Notes: generated from the sequence alone by a model not told the origin. DNA of 52,203 nucleotides from Kordiimonadaceae bacterium (GCA_030148905.1 JASBSO010000012.1:1-52203); one strand, 5' to 3'. Positions 1-8,375 are shown, numbered from the stretch's first letter. Made by a program: numbers and translations.

Positions 1-367
1 GGTCGGCGCGGTCCAGCACCGCCCTTGAGACCGACGAGCGCTCACCCCCCAGCACATACACCGCCTGCGTCGGGTGGCGAAAACTGGGCAGATCAACCGA
101 CGTATCCGTCAGTTCGATCGCCACCATCTGGCAGCCGCGCGGCATGTGCACCTCGGACACATCGTCATAGACATAAAGCGGGATTTGCTGCTCGGTGCGC
201 GAGGTGTCGGTCCATTTGCGCACGGGGCTGCCGCCCAGCCCCTTGTTATGCGCCGGGTCCAGAACAAAGGCAAAGCTGGCGCCGAAACCGTGCGCCGTGC
301 GCACCAGATTGCCCACATTGCCCACCTTCGACGCGCCGTCGATCCCTATGCCAAAATAGCCGCGCAT
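1..367 (-). CDS. TrmH/SpoU-family RNA 2'-O-methyltransferase, 3' part cut by window edge
   Basis: The reading frame runs off the left edge, so only the N-terminal 122 or so residues are visible. It opens with MRGYFGIGIDG and continues with VGNVGNLVRTAHGFGASF, the N-terminal pattern of SpoU/TrmH SPOUT-fold methyltransferases, which transfer a methyl group from SAM to a ribose 2'-OH in tRNA or rRNA. The motif LGGERSSVS near the edge fits the second conserved SPOUT motif. The knot-forming C-terminus is outside the window. An in-frame ATG nine codons upstream (position 394) would overlap the preceding gene by 17 bases; I chose the inner ATG because the family usually begins MRGYFGIG. The substrate cannot be told. 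Confidence 0.85.
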   Translation of the reverse strand, partial: MRGYFGIGIDGASKVGNVGNLVRTAHGFGASFAFVLDPAHNKGLGGSPVRKWTDTSRTEQQIPLYVYDDVSEVHMPRGCQMVAIELTDTSVDLPSFRHPTQAVYVLGGERSSVSRAVLDRAD

Positions 368-377
368 ATGTTTTCCG

Positions 378-1040
378 TCATTTGGGTTTTTCATTAAGGA
401 CTGCTGTTACCCGCTGGTTATCTTCAACCCATCGCGCAACACTAGAACTTCTCCATGCAATCAGGTCGATGATTCCTTTATAATCCCTCATGAGATCACG
501 TCGGAAAATAGGCTCGTGATGTGCAATTCTGTTCCGTAACCTTCTTACCAACTCAATGCGATGACGAATATCATTTCGTCCTGCAGGGAGGTCGGCGGCG
601 TTGGGAAAGGATTGTTGGAAATAGGGTTTCCACAAGTGATTATCGTGGCGAGCCGTAAACATATATTCCCAAAATACAAATTTCAGTTCAGCGACAACCT
701 TCCCCGCACTGAGCACAGCGTGCCTCTCCAGCTTTGCCCGTGTTAAAATGAGATCTTGTTTTGGGTTGTATCCTTTGGACTCTGGTAGAGTTCTTTGAAA
801 ACCGATGGAAGTGTGCCAGTCGGCACCGAACTGGCTTTCAAGGGCTTGCACAACACCATTTCTAATGGAAATTTCACAGATATGCAGCGGCATATAGAAA
901 GCAGCGCACAATTCCAGATTCCATTGGTAGATTCGTAGAGCACGTTGATCATCGCCCGAGGCGAAGTCTTGGTAAGTTTTGAAACGTGGCGCCGATAAAA
1001 GCTTCGGGAACTCTTCCTGTAGCTTGATATCTTCTACCAT
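378..1040 (-). CDS. Abi-like protein with HEPN-type R-x4-H motif (abortive infection family)
   Basis: A 220-residue soluble protein. The N-terminal part has the Abi-like pattern of a folded helical domain (ALRIYQWNLELCAAF followed by EISIRNGV), and the C-terminal part carries RLRNRIAHHEPIF, an R-x4-H motif typical of HEPN RNases. Abi_2-type proteins of this kind are known in several phage-exclusion loci, where they are thought to cut RNA on infection. The start is set at the ATG at 1040, preceded by AGGA at seven bases; TTG and GTG codons farther upstream are possible. The gene is clearly AT-richer than its neighbours (two 60-base lines counted at 45% GC against about 65% in the adjacent transporter), which suggests transfer. 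No second defence gene sits beside it. Antiphage function is inferred. Confidence 0.75.
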   Translation of the reverse strand: MVEDIKLQEEFPKLLSAPRFKTYQDFASGDDQRALRIYQWNLELCAAFYMPLHICEISIRNGVVQALESQFGADWHTSIGFQRTLPESKGYNPKQDLILTRAKLERHAVLSAGKVVAELKFVFWEYMFTARHDNHLWKPYFQQSFPNAADLPAGRNDIRHRIELVRRLRNRIAHHEPIFRRDLMRDYKGIIDLIAWRSSSVARWVEDNQRVTAVLNEKPK

Positions 1041-1232
1041 TGCCACATCCTGATCTGCTGAGCTTGGTCGCACCAATCATCCTGAAAGTCGCAGTTTTCC
1101 GCCGCTGAAGCGGGCCTAGCGATAACCGGGTTTGCTAAGTTTCATTGACATTTCGTGCACAATTATGCATGTTTTATAAATAAGGCGCGTGGGACTTGTT
1201 GGCTAATGCCTGCCCCCACCGTTGAAAGATAT

Positions 1233-1260
1233 AAAGGCTCGCAAGGAATTGCGAGCCTTT
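1233..1260. terminator. Strong hairpin, likely intrinsic terminator (bidirectional)
   Basis: Perfect 11-bp inverted arms (1233-1243 and 1250-1260) with a six-base loop. Both sides are T/A-rich, so it can work in either direction. On the minus strand it lies 25 bases past the MFS transporter stop. On the plus strand it is followed by ATTCTTTTCT and could end a short RNA starting near 1180. Confidence 0.7.
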
Positions 1261-1284
1261 ATTCTTTTCTGAAAGCCGCCGCGT

Positions 1285-2607
1285 TTATGCGGTCTGATCC
1301 GCGCTGTCGTCAAGCGGTGCGCCGACCAGTTCGGCGTCGCGCGGCAGGATGCGGGCGTGCGGGTGCGCCGCGCATACCAGGCACGACACCACCATGATCG
1401 CCGAGACCACCATCAGCACGGTTTCGACGTCCCATTCGACCAGAAAGCCGATCACTGCATTGGCGATGGGCAACAGGCCGATGGCGAGCAGCATGAAGAT
1501 CGACATCACCCGGCCCATCAGATGGTCGGGCGTGACGCGCTGCAGCAGCGCGACAAAATGCACCCAGATATAATTGTCACCGACGCCGGCGACGAAAAAC
1601 AGCGCCATCGCCCACTGATACGGCTCCCACAGGACAATCAGCCCCAGCGCCGCCCCCGAATAGGCAAAAATGACAAACATCACCGGCACAAACCAGCGCC
1701 GGGGCGGCGACGGCAACAGCCCGCCCATCAGCCCGCCAATAACAGCGCCCACGCCGTAGGCGGCAATCTCTAGCCCGTACACGGCGGCACCTTCGGCAAA
1801 GCGCGCCTTGGCCAGCACCGGCAGGGCAACAAAGATCGGGGCCTGATAGAAAAATTCCAGCACCGCAATGCCCAGAAAGGCCAGCCGCACCCCCGGAATG
1901 CCCCAGGCAAAGCGCACCGCGTCCATAATCCCCGACAGAATGGAGGCATCCTCGCCCTCTGCTTCGTCGTGCAGGCTGCGCACGCGGATCAGCAACAGCG
2001 ACAGGATCGACAGCGCAAAGGTTGCCGCGTCCACGGCAAAGGTGCGCGCCAGGCCAATGCGGTCATCGGCGTAAGACGAGCCCGTGCCCTCGCCCGCGAC
2101 ATGGTTGAAGGTGATCTCGCCCGCAATGACAAAGCCCGCAATCACCGGGCCAAAAATGATGGCCACCTGCGTCGCCATTTGCACCAGCGCATTGCCGGGG
2201 GTCAGGTCGTCTTTTTTCACCAGCGACGGCAAAATCGCGTTGCTGGCCGGGAACACAAAGGCATCGGCCACACCAAAAGCCGCCGCCAGCACAAAGACCT
2301 GCACCAATGTCGCCATATCCGCGTAAATCAGCCAGCTGGCCAACGCGACAATGACCATGCGCACCATATGCGCCGCCAGCATCACCTTGCGCGGGCTGAA
2401 CCGGTCCACCGCTGCGCCGCCGCCCAGCATCAAAATCGCCCGCGGGATGCCCTGCACGGCAAACACCAGCCCGGTCATGGCGGGGCTTCCGGTCATTTGC
2501 AGCACCAGCCAGGGAAAGGCGATCAGGGTCACATGATCGCCGATCACGGACACCACATGCCCGAGATAAAAAATCAGAAAGTTGCGCTCTTTCAGCAGCT
2601 GAAGCAT
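1285..2607 (-). CDS. Major facilitator superfamily transporter, probable exporter
   Basis: A 440-residue membrane protein with about twelve hydrophobic segments. It begins with NFLIFYLGHVVSVIGDHVTL, the first helix pattern of the EntS/MFS_3 type of drug or siderophore exporters, and the loop between helices 2 and 3 reads AAVDRFSPRKVM, a variant of MFS motif A (G-x-x-x-D-R-x-x-R/K). The substrate cannot be told from sequence. The start ATG has AGGTGA five bases upstream. It is a single gene, divergent from the yciB homologue, and ends at a strong hairpin. The tail after the last helix is acidic (DAELVGAPLDDSADQ). Confidence 0.85.
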   Translation of the reverse strand: MLQLLKERNFLIFYLGHVVSVIGDHVTLIAFPWLVLQMTGSPAMTGLVFAVQGIPRAILMLGGGAAVDRFSPRKVMLAAHMVRMVIVALASWLIYADMATLVQVFVLAAAFGVADAFVFPASNAILPSLVKKDDLTPGNALVQMATQVAIIFGPVIAGFVIAGEITFNHVAGEGTGSSYADDRIGLARTFAVDAATFALSILSLLLIRVRSLHDEAEGEDASILSGIMDAVRFAWGIPGVRLAFLGIAVLEFFYQAPIFVALPVLAKARFAEGAAVYGLEIAAYGVGAVIGGLMGGLLPSPPRRWFVPVMFVIFAYSGAALGLIVLWEPYQWAMALFFVAGVGDNYIWVHFVALLQRVTPDHLMGRVMSIFMLLAIGLLPIANAVIGFLVEWDVETVLMVVSAIMVVSCLVCAAHPHARILPRDAELVGAPLDDSADQTA

Positions 2608-2715
2608 ATATCACCTGATAGCCAACCCATGGGACCGTTCGTGGGTGTGGTGCCGGGCGCGCGACCCTGCGCCCTTGGCCGCCGGGCTGCAATGTTTTTT
2701 CCTGTGTTGAGGATT

Positions 2716-3354
2716 ATGAACGAAACAAATTCCACAGATCGTGACAATCAGGGCACATCCAAAACCGCCAAGGCCAGCCCGCTGCGCAAGCTGGCGATCG
2801 AACTTGGGCCGCTGATTGTGTTTTTTGCCGCCTATCAGTGGGGCGGCGACACCAGCCTGGACAAAATCCTGACCGCGACCGGCGCGTTCATGGTGGCGAT
2901 GGTGGGGGCAATGGTTGCCAGCTGGTTCGGCGAACGCAAAATCGCCCCCATGCTGTGGGTGACCTTTGTCATTGTCATGGTGATGGGGGGGCTGACCTTT
3001 TATTTTTCTGACGAATCCTTTGTCAAAATGAAGCCGACGCTGGTGAACCTGATCTTTGCCGCCATTCTGGGCTTTGGCTTGCTGCGCGGGCACAGCTATT
3101 TGCGCATGGTGCTGGAGGGGGGCTTTCCGCCCATGGCCGACCGCGGCTGGATGTTGATGACCCGCAACTGGGCGCTCTATTTTCTGGCGATGGCGGCGCT
3201 CAATGAACTGGTGTGGCGCACCCAAACGACCGACATGTGGGTGACCATCAAAACCTTTGGCTATTTGCCGCTGACCTTCCTGTTTACCTTCACACAAATT
3301 CCGCTGATCATGAAATATCAGACCGACGCGGCGGCCAAGGATCCGGATTCGTAA
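2716..3354 (+). CDS. yciB: YciB/IspZ family inner-membrane protein (septation protein A)
   Basis: A 212-residue protein with five predicted membrane segments. Recognisable family stretches are KLAIELGPLIVFFAAYQW near the N-terminus, then a central SDESFVKMKPTLVNLIFA and a late NELVWRTQTTDMWVTIKTFG. YciB proteins are inner-membrane proteins linked to cell-envelope synthesis and septation; their biochemical activity is not settled. An alternative start at 2692 would add eight residues; GAGG precedes the chosen ATG but only by three bases, so the start is uncertain. The 3' end overlaps the convergent Nudix gene by 47 bases. Confidence 0.85.
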   Translation: MNETNSTDRDNQGTSKTAKASPLRKLAIELGPLIVFFAAYQWGGDTSLDKILTATGAFMVAMVGAMVASWFGERKIAPMLWVTFVIVMVMGGLTFYFSDESFVKMKPTLVNLIFAAILGFGLLRGHSYLRMVLEGGFPPMADRGWMLMTRNWALYFLAMAALNELVWRTQTTDMWVTIKTFGYLPLTFLFTFTQIPLIMKYQTDAAAKDPDS

Positions 3355-3859
3355 AGGGCGCAAAGTCGGTTTTGCCCGCCGCGTCGCGGGAATGGCTGAG
3401 GGCCCAGTGCACACTGGGAAAGGCCAGTTCTTTCACCGGGATGTCGTCCCAGGCAAACAGCCCAACCTCCAGGCTTTCGATGCCTGCCGCGACCTCTGGG
3501 TCCGCAAGCCGGGCGCGGTACATCAACTGCACCTGGCTGATATGCGGGATGGTATACACCGCCAGCAGATCGCGAATTTCGATGGTGGCGCAGGCTTCCT
3601 CGCGGGCTTCGCGCATTGCGCCCTCTTCGGGCGTTTCGCCCAACTCCATAAACCCGGCCGGGATCGTCCACAGCCCCTTTTGCGGGTTGATCGCCCGGCG
3701 GCACATCACCACGCGGCCCGCATCGTCGGTGATGACACTGCCCACCACGATTTTGGGGTTGATATAATGGACAAAGCCGCAGCTTTTACAGACATCGCGC
3801 ACATGGTCGTCGCCGTCGGGCACGATACGGTGAAAATCGGGTGCGTCGGTTTTGCTCAT
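3308..3859 (-). CDS. Nudix hydrolase with N-terminal half zinc-ribbon
   Basis: A 183-residue protein. The Nudix box G-x5-E-x7-R-E-x2-E-E is intact (GFMELGETPEEGAMREAREE, residues about 68-87), with the glutamates that bind divalent metal for cleavage of nucleoside diphosphate-linked compounds. In front is the Nudix_N_2-type segment VCKSCGFVHYINPK. It keeps one CxxC pair; the first CxxC pair seen in full zinc ribbons of this group is absent (FHRIVPDGDD stands there), so a four-cysteine zinc site cannot form. The substrate is unknown; relatives act on ADP-ribose or NADH. The 3' end overlaps the convergent yciB homologue by 47 bases. Confidence 0.88.
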   Translation of the reverse strand: MSKTDAPDFHRIVPDGDDHVRDVCKSCGFVHYINPKIVVGSVITDDAGRVVMCRRAINPQKGLWTIPAGFMELGETPEEGAMREAREEACATIEIRDLLAVYTIPHISQVQLMYRARLADPEVAAGIESLEVGLFAWDDIPVKELAFPSVHWALSHSRDAAGKTDFAPFTNPDPWPPRRSDIS

Positions 3860-3896
3860 CGCGTCAATTTAGGCGGGCGGTGAGATAAGGTCCAGT

Positions 3897-4244
3897 TCAG
3901 ACGAGGATATTGACGATCTGGCCGAGCGGGATGTCGGGCGCAGTCTGGCTTGAGGTGCGCTCAAACGGAGCCTCGCGCAGATTAAGGTTGGAGACCGAGC
4001 GCGCCGCTGCCTCCAATTCTTCTTCGCTGGACACTTCAACCGACAGGGGCCGACGCGCAAGCGCGCGGCTCGCGCCGCTATCGCGGTCAGCGCCGGTACG
4101 GCCGGTGCCGTCATCGGGTGGGGTCACTGGCGAAGGCGCACGCGGCGCCCCGGTTGCGGGTGCTGGCTGTGCCGGGCGTTCAGAGCCCGTCAGCTGCGCC
4201 TGAAGCGCAGTTGGCAAAGAGGAGCCTGTCGGGGTGACAGCCAT
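3897..4244 (-). CDS. Hypothetical protein, proline/alanine-rich and probably disordered
   Basis: A 115-residue protein I do not recognise. The first 60 residues are rich in Pro, Ala, Gly, Ser and Thr and look disordered. Residues about 70-95 form a short acidic, helix-prone segment (SSEEELEAAARSVSNLNL), and the protein ends in a small hydrophobic motif, PLGQIVNILV. Support for a real gene is a GAGAG/AGG ribosome site at proper spacing before the ATG, high third-position GC like the neighbours, and no better frame on either strand. It stands alone between the Nudix gene and the ccm operon, on the same strand as both. No function can be assigned. Confidence 0.55.
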   Translation of the reverse strand: MAVTPTGSSLPTALQAQLTGSERPAQPAPATGAPRAPSPVTPPDDGTGRTGADRDSGASRALARRPLSVEVSSEEELEAAARSVSNLNLREAPFERTSSQTAPDIPLGQIVNILV

Positions 4245-4322
4245 GGGTGTCAGCCTCTCTCTAAACTCAGGTCATGCCCTTTTGGCCATTCCGGGGGCTT
4301 CGACTTTTTCGGACCCCAAACA

Positions 4323-4458
4323 AAAAGGCGGTTTCGATTGGCCGCCGCATATCATGCGGCTCACCCATACCAATCTCTCACCACCCGTTGGTGCGGCCCC
4401 CGGCAGGACGCACCCAATTCACCCCTTTATCAAGCAAGATATGAAAGGACTGAGTCAA
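4323..4458 (-). ncRNA. Candidate structured small RNA or ccm-operon 3' element with terminator
   Basis: The 312 bases between ccmI and the hypothetical gene hold no convincing ORF. On the minus strand there is a TTGACT hexamer (4458-4453), a hairpin with GGTGCG/CGCACC arms (4409-4414 and 4390-4395), a second with GCCGCAT/ATGCGGC arms (around 4344-4360), and then GGCGG/CCGCC (4342-4346 and 4327-4331) followed directly by TTTTTG, a usable intrinsic terminator. This order (promoter-like hexamer, two stems, terminator) would suit an RNA of about 110 nt. No good -10 box is placed 17 bases from the hexamer, so the segment could equally be the 3' untranslated region of the ccm transcript. Confidence 0.3.
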
Positions 4459-4556
4459 GCCAGACTTACACCCAAGGTATGAATACGAGCTTAACGGCCT
4501 GAATTTGTTATAAATTGATGCCTTTCGCCCACATGTCGGCAAACGGCGGGGCCGGT

Positions 4557-5447
4557 TTACTCAGGCTCTGGTGGCGCACCCGTTTTGGCTGGCAGGCCGA
4601 GTCGCGACCTGAGGCGTTCCAGCTGCGGCTCCAACCGCCGTAGCCACGGGGCTCCCGCTTCCGATGCGTCCGCCAGGCGCTGCCAAATGCTGTAGGCGCG
4701 CTCGGCGTCGCCCGCCTGCAGGGCGGCCAGACCGCGGTAAAAGGGCCCCGCCGGATGTTCGGGGTGGGCGGCGCTCAGCTCGTCCGCAACCAAAAGCGCG
4801 GCGGGCGACACACCCCCGCCCGCGAGCGCGAGATAGGCCTCCAGCTCTTGCACCTTCCAGCGCCCGCTGGGGTCGCCCAGATCGGCGCGGCGGCGAAAGG
4901 CGGTGATGGCTTTTTGGTACGCCCCGACGCTGAGCGCCGTGCGGCCCAACAGTTCCCAGCCCTCTATGTCGTCGGGCGCGACGGCCAGGCGCTGTTCGAT
5001 CACCGCAATCGCATCGCCGTAGGTTGGGCCGCCCTCGGTCAATTGCTCGTCGAGCACGCGCACGCGCTGGCCGGGCTGAGACGGCACCTCCGGCGCGCCG
5101 AGCAGCAGGTACAGCCCTGCACCGCCCGCAAGCAACACCCCGGCAAGACCAACGGCCAAGGCCTGCGGCAAGGGCTTGGATGGGACGTCATCTTTGGGGT
5201 TAAGCGCCAAAATCCTGCGCTGAATTTCCAGCCGCGCGGCCGCGCCGCTCTCTGCGTCCAGCCGCCCTTCGGCGATGTCGCGGTCCAGTTCGTTAAGCTG
5301 CTGGCGGTAGACCGACAGCGGGTCGCTCTGCCCCGCAGTGCCATCGGCTGTATCATCCGCATCGGGTGCGTCCGCGCGCCCGCGCCATGGCAGCAGAATG
5401 GCAAAGGCGGCGAGCGCCATCAGTAAGGCAAACCCGGCGTAGATCAT
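4557..5447 (-). CDS. ccmI: Cytochrome c maturation protein CcmI (CycH)
   Basis: A 296-residue inner-membrane protein, last gene of the ccm operon. The N-terminus is a membrane helix (residues 1-20), followed by the cytoplasmic loop with the helical segment DPLSVYRQQLNELDRDIAEG typical of CcmI, a second membrane helix near residues 95-118, and a periplasmic TPR domain. CcmI is the chaperone that holds apocytochrome c and hands it to the CcmF/CcmH haem ligation complex. The start codon overlaps the ccmH stop by four bases, implying translational coupling. Confidence 0.92.
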   Translation of the reverse strand: MIYAGFALLMALAAFAILLPWRGRADAPDADDTADGTAGQSDPLSVYRQQLNELDRDIAEGRLDAESGAAARLEIQRRILALNPKDDVPSKPLPQALAVGLAGVLLAGGAGLYLLLGAPEVPSQPGQRVRVLDEQLTEGGPTYGDAIAVIEQRLAVAPDDIEGWELLGRTALSVGAYQKAITAFRRRADLGDPSGRWKVQELEAYLALAGGGVSPAALLVADELSAAHPEHPAGPFYRGLAALQAGDAERAYSIWQRLADASEAGAPWLRRLEPQLERLRSRLGLPAKTGAPPEPE

Positions 5448-5884
5448 CGTTCGTCCTGCCCGCTGGTCAGCGCCTCAAGCCGCGCGCGCTCGGCGGCGCT
5501 CAAAGGCGCGGGTTCAGCGGGCGGCGCGCGCCTGCGACGCACCACCCAAAACCCCAACGCGATCAGCGCAAAGCCAAAGGGCGAACCCCACAGCAGCAGC
5601 GTACGCCCATCCAGCGGCGGTGACAGCAACACCCAGTCGCCGTAGCGCGCCACCAATGCATCCTTGATCGCGGCATCGCTGTCGCCCGCAGCCACCCGCG
5701 TGCGCACAAAGCGCCGCAGGTCGGAGGCCACCAAGGCGTCTGAGTCGACAATCGACTGGTTTTGGCACACCAAACAGCGGATCTCGCGCATCAGCGCCCG
5801 CGCGCGCAGCTCGGCCGCGCTGTCATCCAGCGGACCGTCGGCGGATTGAATCAGCGCCAGCAAAGCAACGAGGAACACGGTCAT
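5444..5884 (-). CDS. ccmH: Cytochrome c maturation protein CcmH (CycL), thiol oxidoreductase
   Basis: A 146-residue protein with an N-terminal signal/anchor and the conserved RCLVCQNQSI motif; Cys37 and Cys40 form the redox pair that reduces the haem-binding cysteines of apocytochrome c in the periplasm. A membrane helix follows at about residues 100-118, then a short basic cytoplasmic tail. The length fits the short CcmH type, which has no fused TPR domain; that domain is supplied by the separate ccmI downstream. It overlaps ccmG and ccmI by four bases each. Confidence 0.94.
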   Translation of the reverse strand: MTVFLVALLALIQSADGPLDDSAAELRARALMREIRCLVCQNQSIVDSDALVASDLRRFVRTRVAAGDSDAAIKDALVARYGDWVLLSPPLDGRTLLLWGSPFGFALIALGFWVVRRRRAPPAEPAPLSAAERARLEALTSGQDER

Positions 5885-6411
5885 GGCAGGCCCAGTGCCT
5901 CCAATTCAGGGGCAAGGCGCTGGGCGATGGTGTCGCCCACCATCGGCCCCCAGTGCCGGTAACGGATGGTGCCGTCCCGGTCGATCAAAAAGGTCTCCGG
6001 CGCGCCCGACACGCCAAACTCAATAGCGACGTCGCCCGTCTCGTCGCGCAGCACCACCTCAAACGGGTTGCCAAGCTCATCCAGAAAGGCGCGGGTATCG
6101 CCGGGCCGGTCTTTATACGCGATCCCCACCATCACCAGGTCACCGCGCGCCGCCAGGTCCATCAGGGTTTGATGCTCGGCCCGGCACGGCACGCACCAGC
6201 TGGCAAAAAAATTCACCAGCACCGGCTTGCCGCGCGCCTTGAGCACGGCGTCACCCGCCGTGCCGCCATCCAGCGTCGGCAGGGCAAAATCGGGCACCGT
6301 ACGGCCGATCAGCACGCTGTTGATTTCCTTGGGGTTGCGGTCGCTCAGCATCATCACCGCAAACAGCGCCACCATCGCCACAAACGCCACCGCGGGCACA
6401 AAGCGCGTCAT
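5881..6411 (-). CDS. ccmG: Thiol:disulfide interchange protein CcmG/DsbE
   Basis: A 176-residue membrane-anchored thioredoxin-fold protein. After one N-terminal helix (residues about 5-22) comes the DsbE pattern IGRTVPDFALPTLDGG, the active site FFASWCVPCRAEH (Cys73, Cys76), and the cis-proline region GVSGAPETFLIDRDG. It passes electrons to CcmH or apocytochrome c during maturation. I chose the ATG at 6411, which overlaps the ccmF stop in an ATGA; a longer in-frame extension lies inside ccmF and has no family likeness. Confidence 0.95.
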   Translation of the reverse strand: MTRFVPAVAFVAMVALFAVMMLSDRNPKEINSVLIGRTVPDFALPTLDGGTAGDAVLKARGKPVLVNFFASWCVPCRAEHQTLMDLAARGDLVMVGIAYKDRPGDTRAFLDELGNPFEVVLRDETGDVAIEFGVSGAPETFLIDRDGTIRYRHWGPMVGDTIAQRLAPELEALGLP

Positions 6412-8375
6412 GACACCGCCCCTTGCGGCTGTGCTGCCGGCTTTTTGGGACGTGCAGGCGCGGCGACGCGCAAACGCCGGTCGCTCAGCGACACAAGGCC
6501 CCCCAGCACCATCAGGGCCGCCCCCCACCACAGGCCCGCGACAAAGGGTTTGTTATAAAGCCGTACAGACCAGCGCCCGTCGGCCACCTGCTCGCCGATC
6601 ACGGCATAAAGATCGCTCTGTGCACGGGCGGCGATCCCCGCCTCGGAGGTTTGGGTCACAGGGTTGGCGTAAGACCGATCTTCGGGCCAAAGGTCGGCAA
6701 CCACCGCACCCTCTTCCATAACGCGGATATGCGCCGCCACGGCGCTGTAATTTTTCCCGGCCTTGGGGGCGATCTCGACAAGCTCGAACCGGTACGGGCC
6801 AACGGCAACGCCCTCGCCTTCGCTAAGCGTGGTCAACACCTCGGTCGTCCAGGCTTCGGATATCGTGATGCCCAGCACCAGCACCGCCAGCCCGCCATGC
6901 GCCAGCGTCATGCCCCACTGCGCCCGGCGACGCCGGGCAAGCGCCTTGAGCCAGCGCCCTTGCGCGGGCCGGGTTTCTCCGATCACCGCGGCCAAAAGGC
7001 CAAAGCCCAGTGCCAGGCCAACCAGCGTCATCACCGCGCCACCCGCACGCGCCCAAAACAGCAGGCCTGCGATCAAAAGGGCCGTGACGACAAACGGTGC
7101 CAGCACCGCCAGCGCGCGGCCCAGCTTGGCGCGCTTCCAGCTCAAGAGAGGCCCCGCCATCAGCGCCACCAGCAGCGGCATCATTAACAGCGTCGTGGCA
7201 AAGTTGAAAAAGGGCGGCCCGACCGAGATTTGATCGCCGTTCACGGCCTCCAGAATGAGCGGATAGAGCGTGCCCAGCAGCACCGCACCTACATAGCTGG
7301 CAAGCAAGATATTGTTGAGCACCAGCGCGCCTTCGCGGCTGACGGTTTGAAACAGGCCGCCGGGGGCCAGCGCCTCGGCGCGCATGCCGTACAGAATAAG
7401 CGAGCCGCCGATCACCAGCGCCAGAAACGCCAGAATGAACAGGCCCCGTTCGGGGTCGGTGGCAAAGGCATGCACACTCGTTAAAACGCCCGAGCGCACT
7501 AAAAACGTGCCCAGCAGCGAAAAGGCAAAGGCCACCAGCGCCAGCAAGACCGTCCAGCTTTTCAAAGCGTCGCGTTTTTCCATTACGATGGCTGAATGTA
7601 ACAGCGCGGTTGCCGCCAGCCACGGCATGAAGCTGGCATTTTCCACCGGGTCCCAAAACCACCAGCCGCCCCAACCCAGCTCGTAATAGGCCCAGCCTGC
7701 ACCGAGCGCGATCCCGCCGGTCAGGAACAGCCACGCCAGCAGCGTCCAAGGCCGCACCCAACGCGCCCAGGCGGGGGTGACATCGCCGTCGATCAGTGCG
7801 GCAACGGCAAAGCTGAAGGCAATCGACAGGCCGACATAGCCCAGATAGAGCATGGGCGGATGCAGCGCGAGGCCGATATCCTGCAACAAGGGGTTCAGCC
7901 CATTGCCCTCAAGCGGTGCCACCGCCAGCCGCTCGAACGGGTTGGAGGTCAGCAGAATGAACAGCAAAAACCCAACCACCAGCGCCGATTGCACCGCCAG
8001 TACGCGGGTGCGCAAGCGGGTGGGCAGATTGGCACCAAAGACCGCCACCAGCGCCGAAAACAGCGTGAGGATCAGCACCCACAGCAGCAGGCTGCCCTCA
8101 TGATTGCCCCACACACCGGTAATTTTATAAAGAAGCGGTTTGAGCGTGTGCGAATTGGCCGCCACCACCCGCAATGAAAAATCAGAAACGATAAAGGCCT
8201 CTGTCAGCGCGGCAAAGGCCGTCACCACCAGCAGAAACTGCGCCACCGCCAGCGCCCGGCCCTGCGCCATCCACCGCGCGTCGCCGCGGGCGATTGCCCA
8301 GTGCGGTACGGTCGCCCCCATCAGCGCCAGCATCAGCGTCAAAATCAATGCCGCGTGCCCCAATTCGCCAATCAT
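6408..8375 (-). CDS. ccmF: Cytochrome c haem lyase subunit CcmF
   Basis: A 655-residue polytopic membrane protein of the haem-handling family. The tryptophan-rich WWD signature is present (GWGGWWFWDPVENASFMPWL, about residues 230-250), along with conserved histidines around the haem site such as ITGVWGNHEGSLLLW. CcmF receives haem from CcmE and attaches it to apocytochrome c at CxxCH motifs in the periplasm. The length is normal for the family. It overlaps ccmE upstream and ccmG downstream by four bases each. Confidence 0.97.
   Translation of the reverse strand: MIGELGHAALILTLMLALMGATVPHWAIARGDARWMAQGRALAVAQFLLVVTAFAALTEAFIVSDFSLRVVAANSHTLKPLLYKITGVWGNHEGSLLLWVLILTLFSALVAVFGANLPTRLRTRVLAVQSALVVGFLLFILLTSNPFERLAVAPLEGNGLNPLLQDIGLALHPPMLYLGYVGLSIAFSFAVAALIDGDVTPAWARWVRPWTLLAWLFLTGGIALGAGWAYYELGWGGWWFWDPVENASFMPWLAATALLHSAIVMEKRDALKSWTVLLALVAFAFSLLGTFLVRSGVLTSVHAFATDPERGLFILAFLALVIGGSLILYGMRAEALAPGGLFQTVSREGALVLNNILLASYVGAVLLGTLYPLILEAVNGDQISVGPPFFNFATTLLMMPLLVALMAGPLLSWKRAKLGRALAVLAPFVVTALLIAGLLFWARAGGAVMTLVGLALGFGLLAAVIGETRPAQGRWLKALARRRRAQWGMTLAHGGLAVLVLGITISEAWTTEVLTTLSEGEGVAVGPYRFELVEIAPKAGKNYSAVAAHIRVMEEGAVVADLWPEDRSYANPVTQTSEAGIAARAQSDLYAVIGEQVADGRWSVRLYNKPFVAGLWWGAALMVLGGLVSLSDRRLRVAAPARPKKPAAQPQGAVS

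Noticed and set aside
1969-2715. Long plus-strand open frame leading into the YciB/IspZ gene
   Set aside because: It is a His/Gln/Arg-rich shadow of the MFS transporter on the other strand. Only the part from 2716 has family likeness.
4327-4440. Signal recognition particle RNA or 6S RNA
   Set aside because: The stems and terminator suggested a small RNA, but the SRP GGAAG/AGCA loop core and the long 6S stem are not present.
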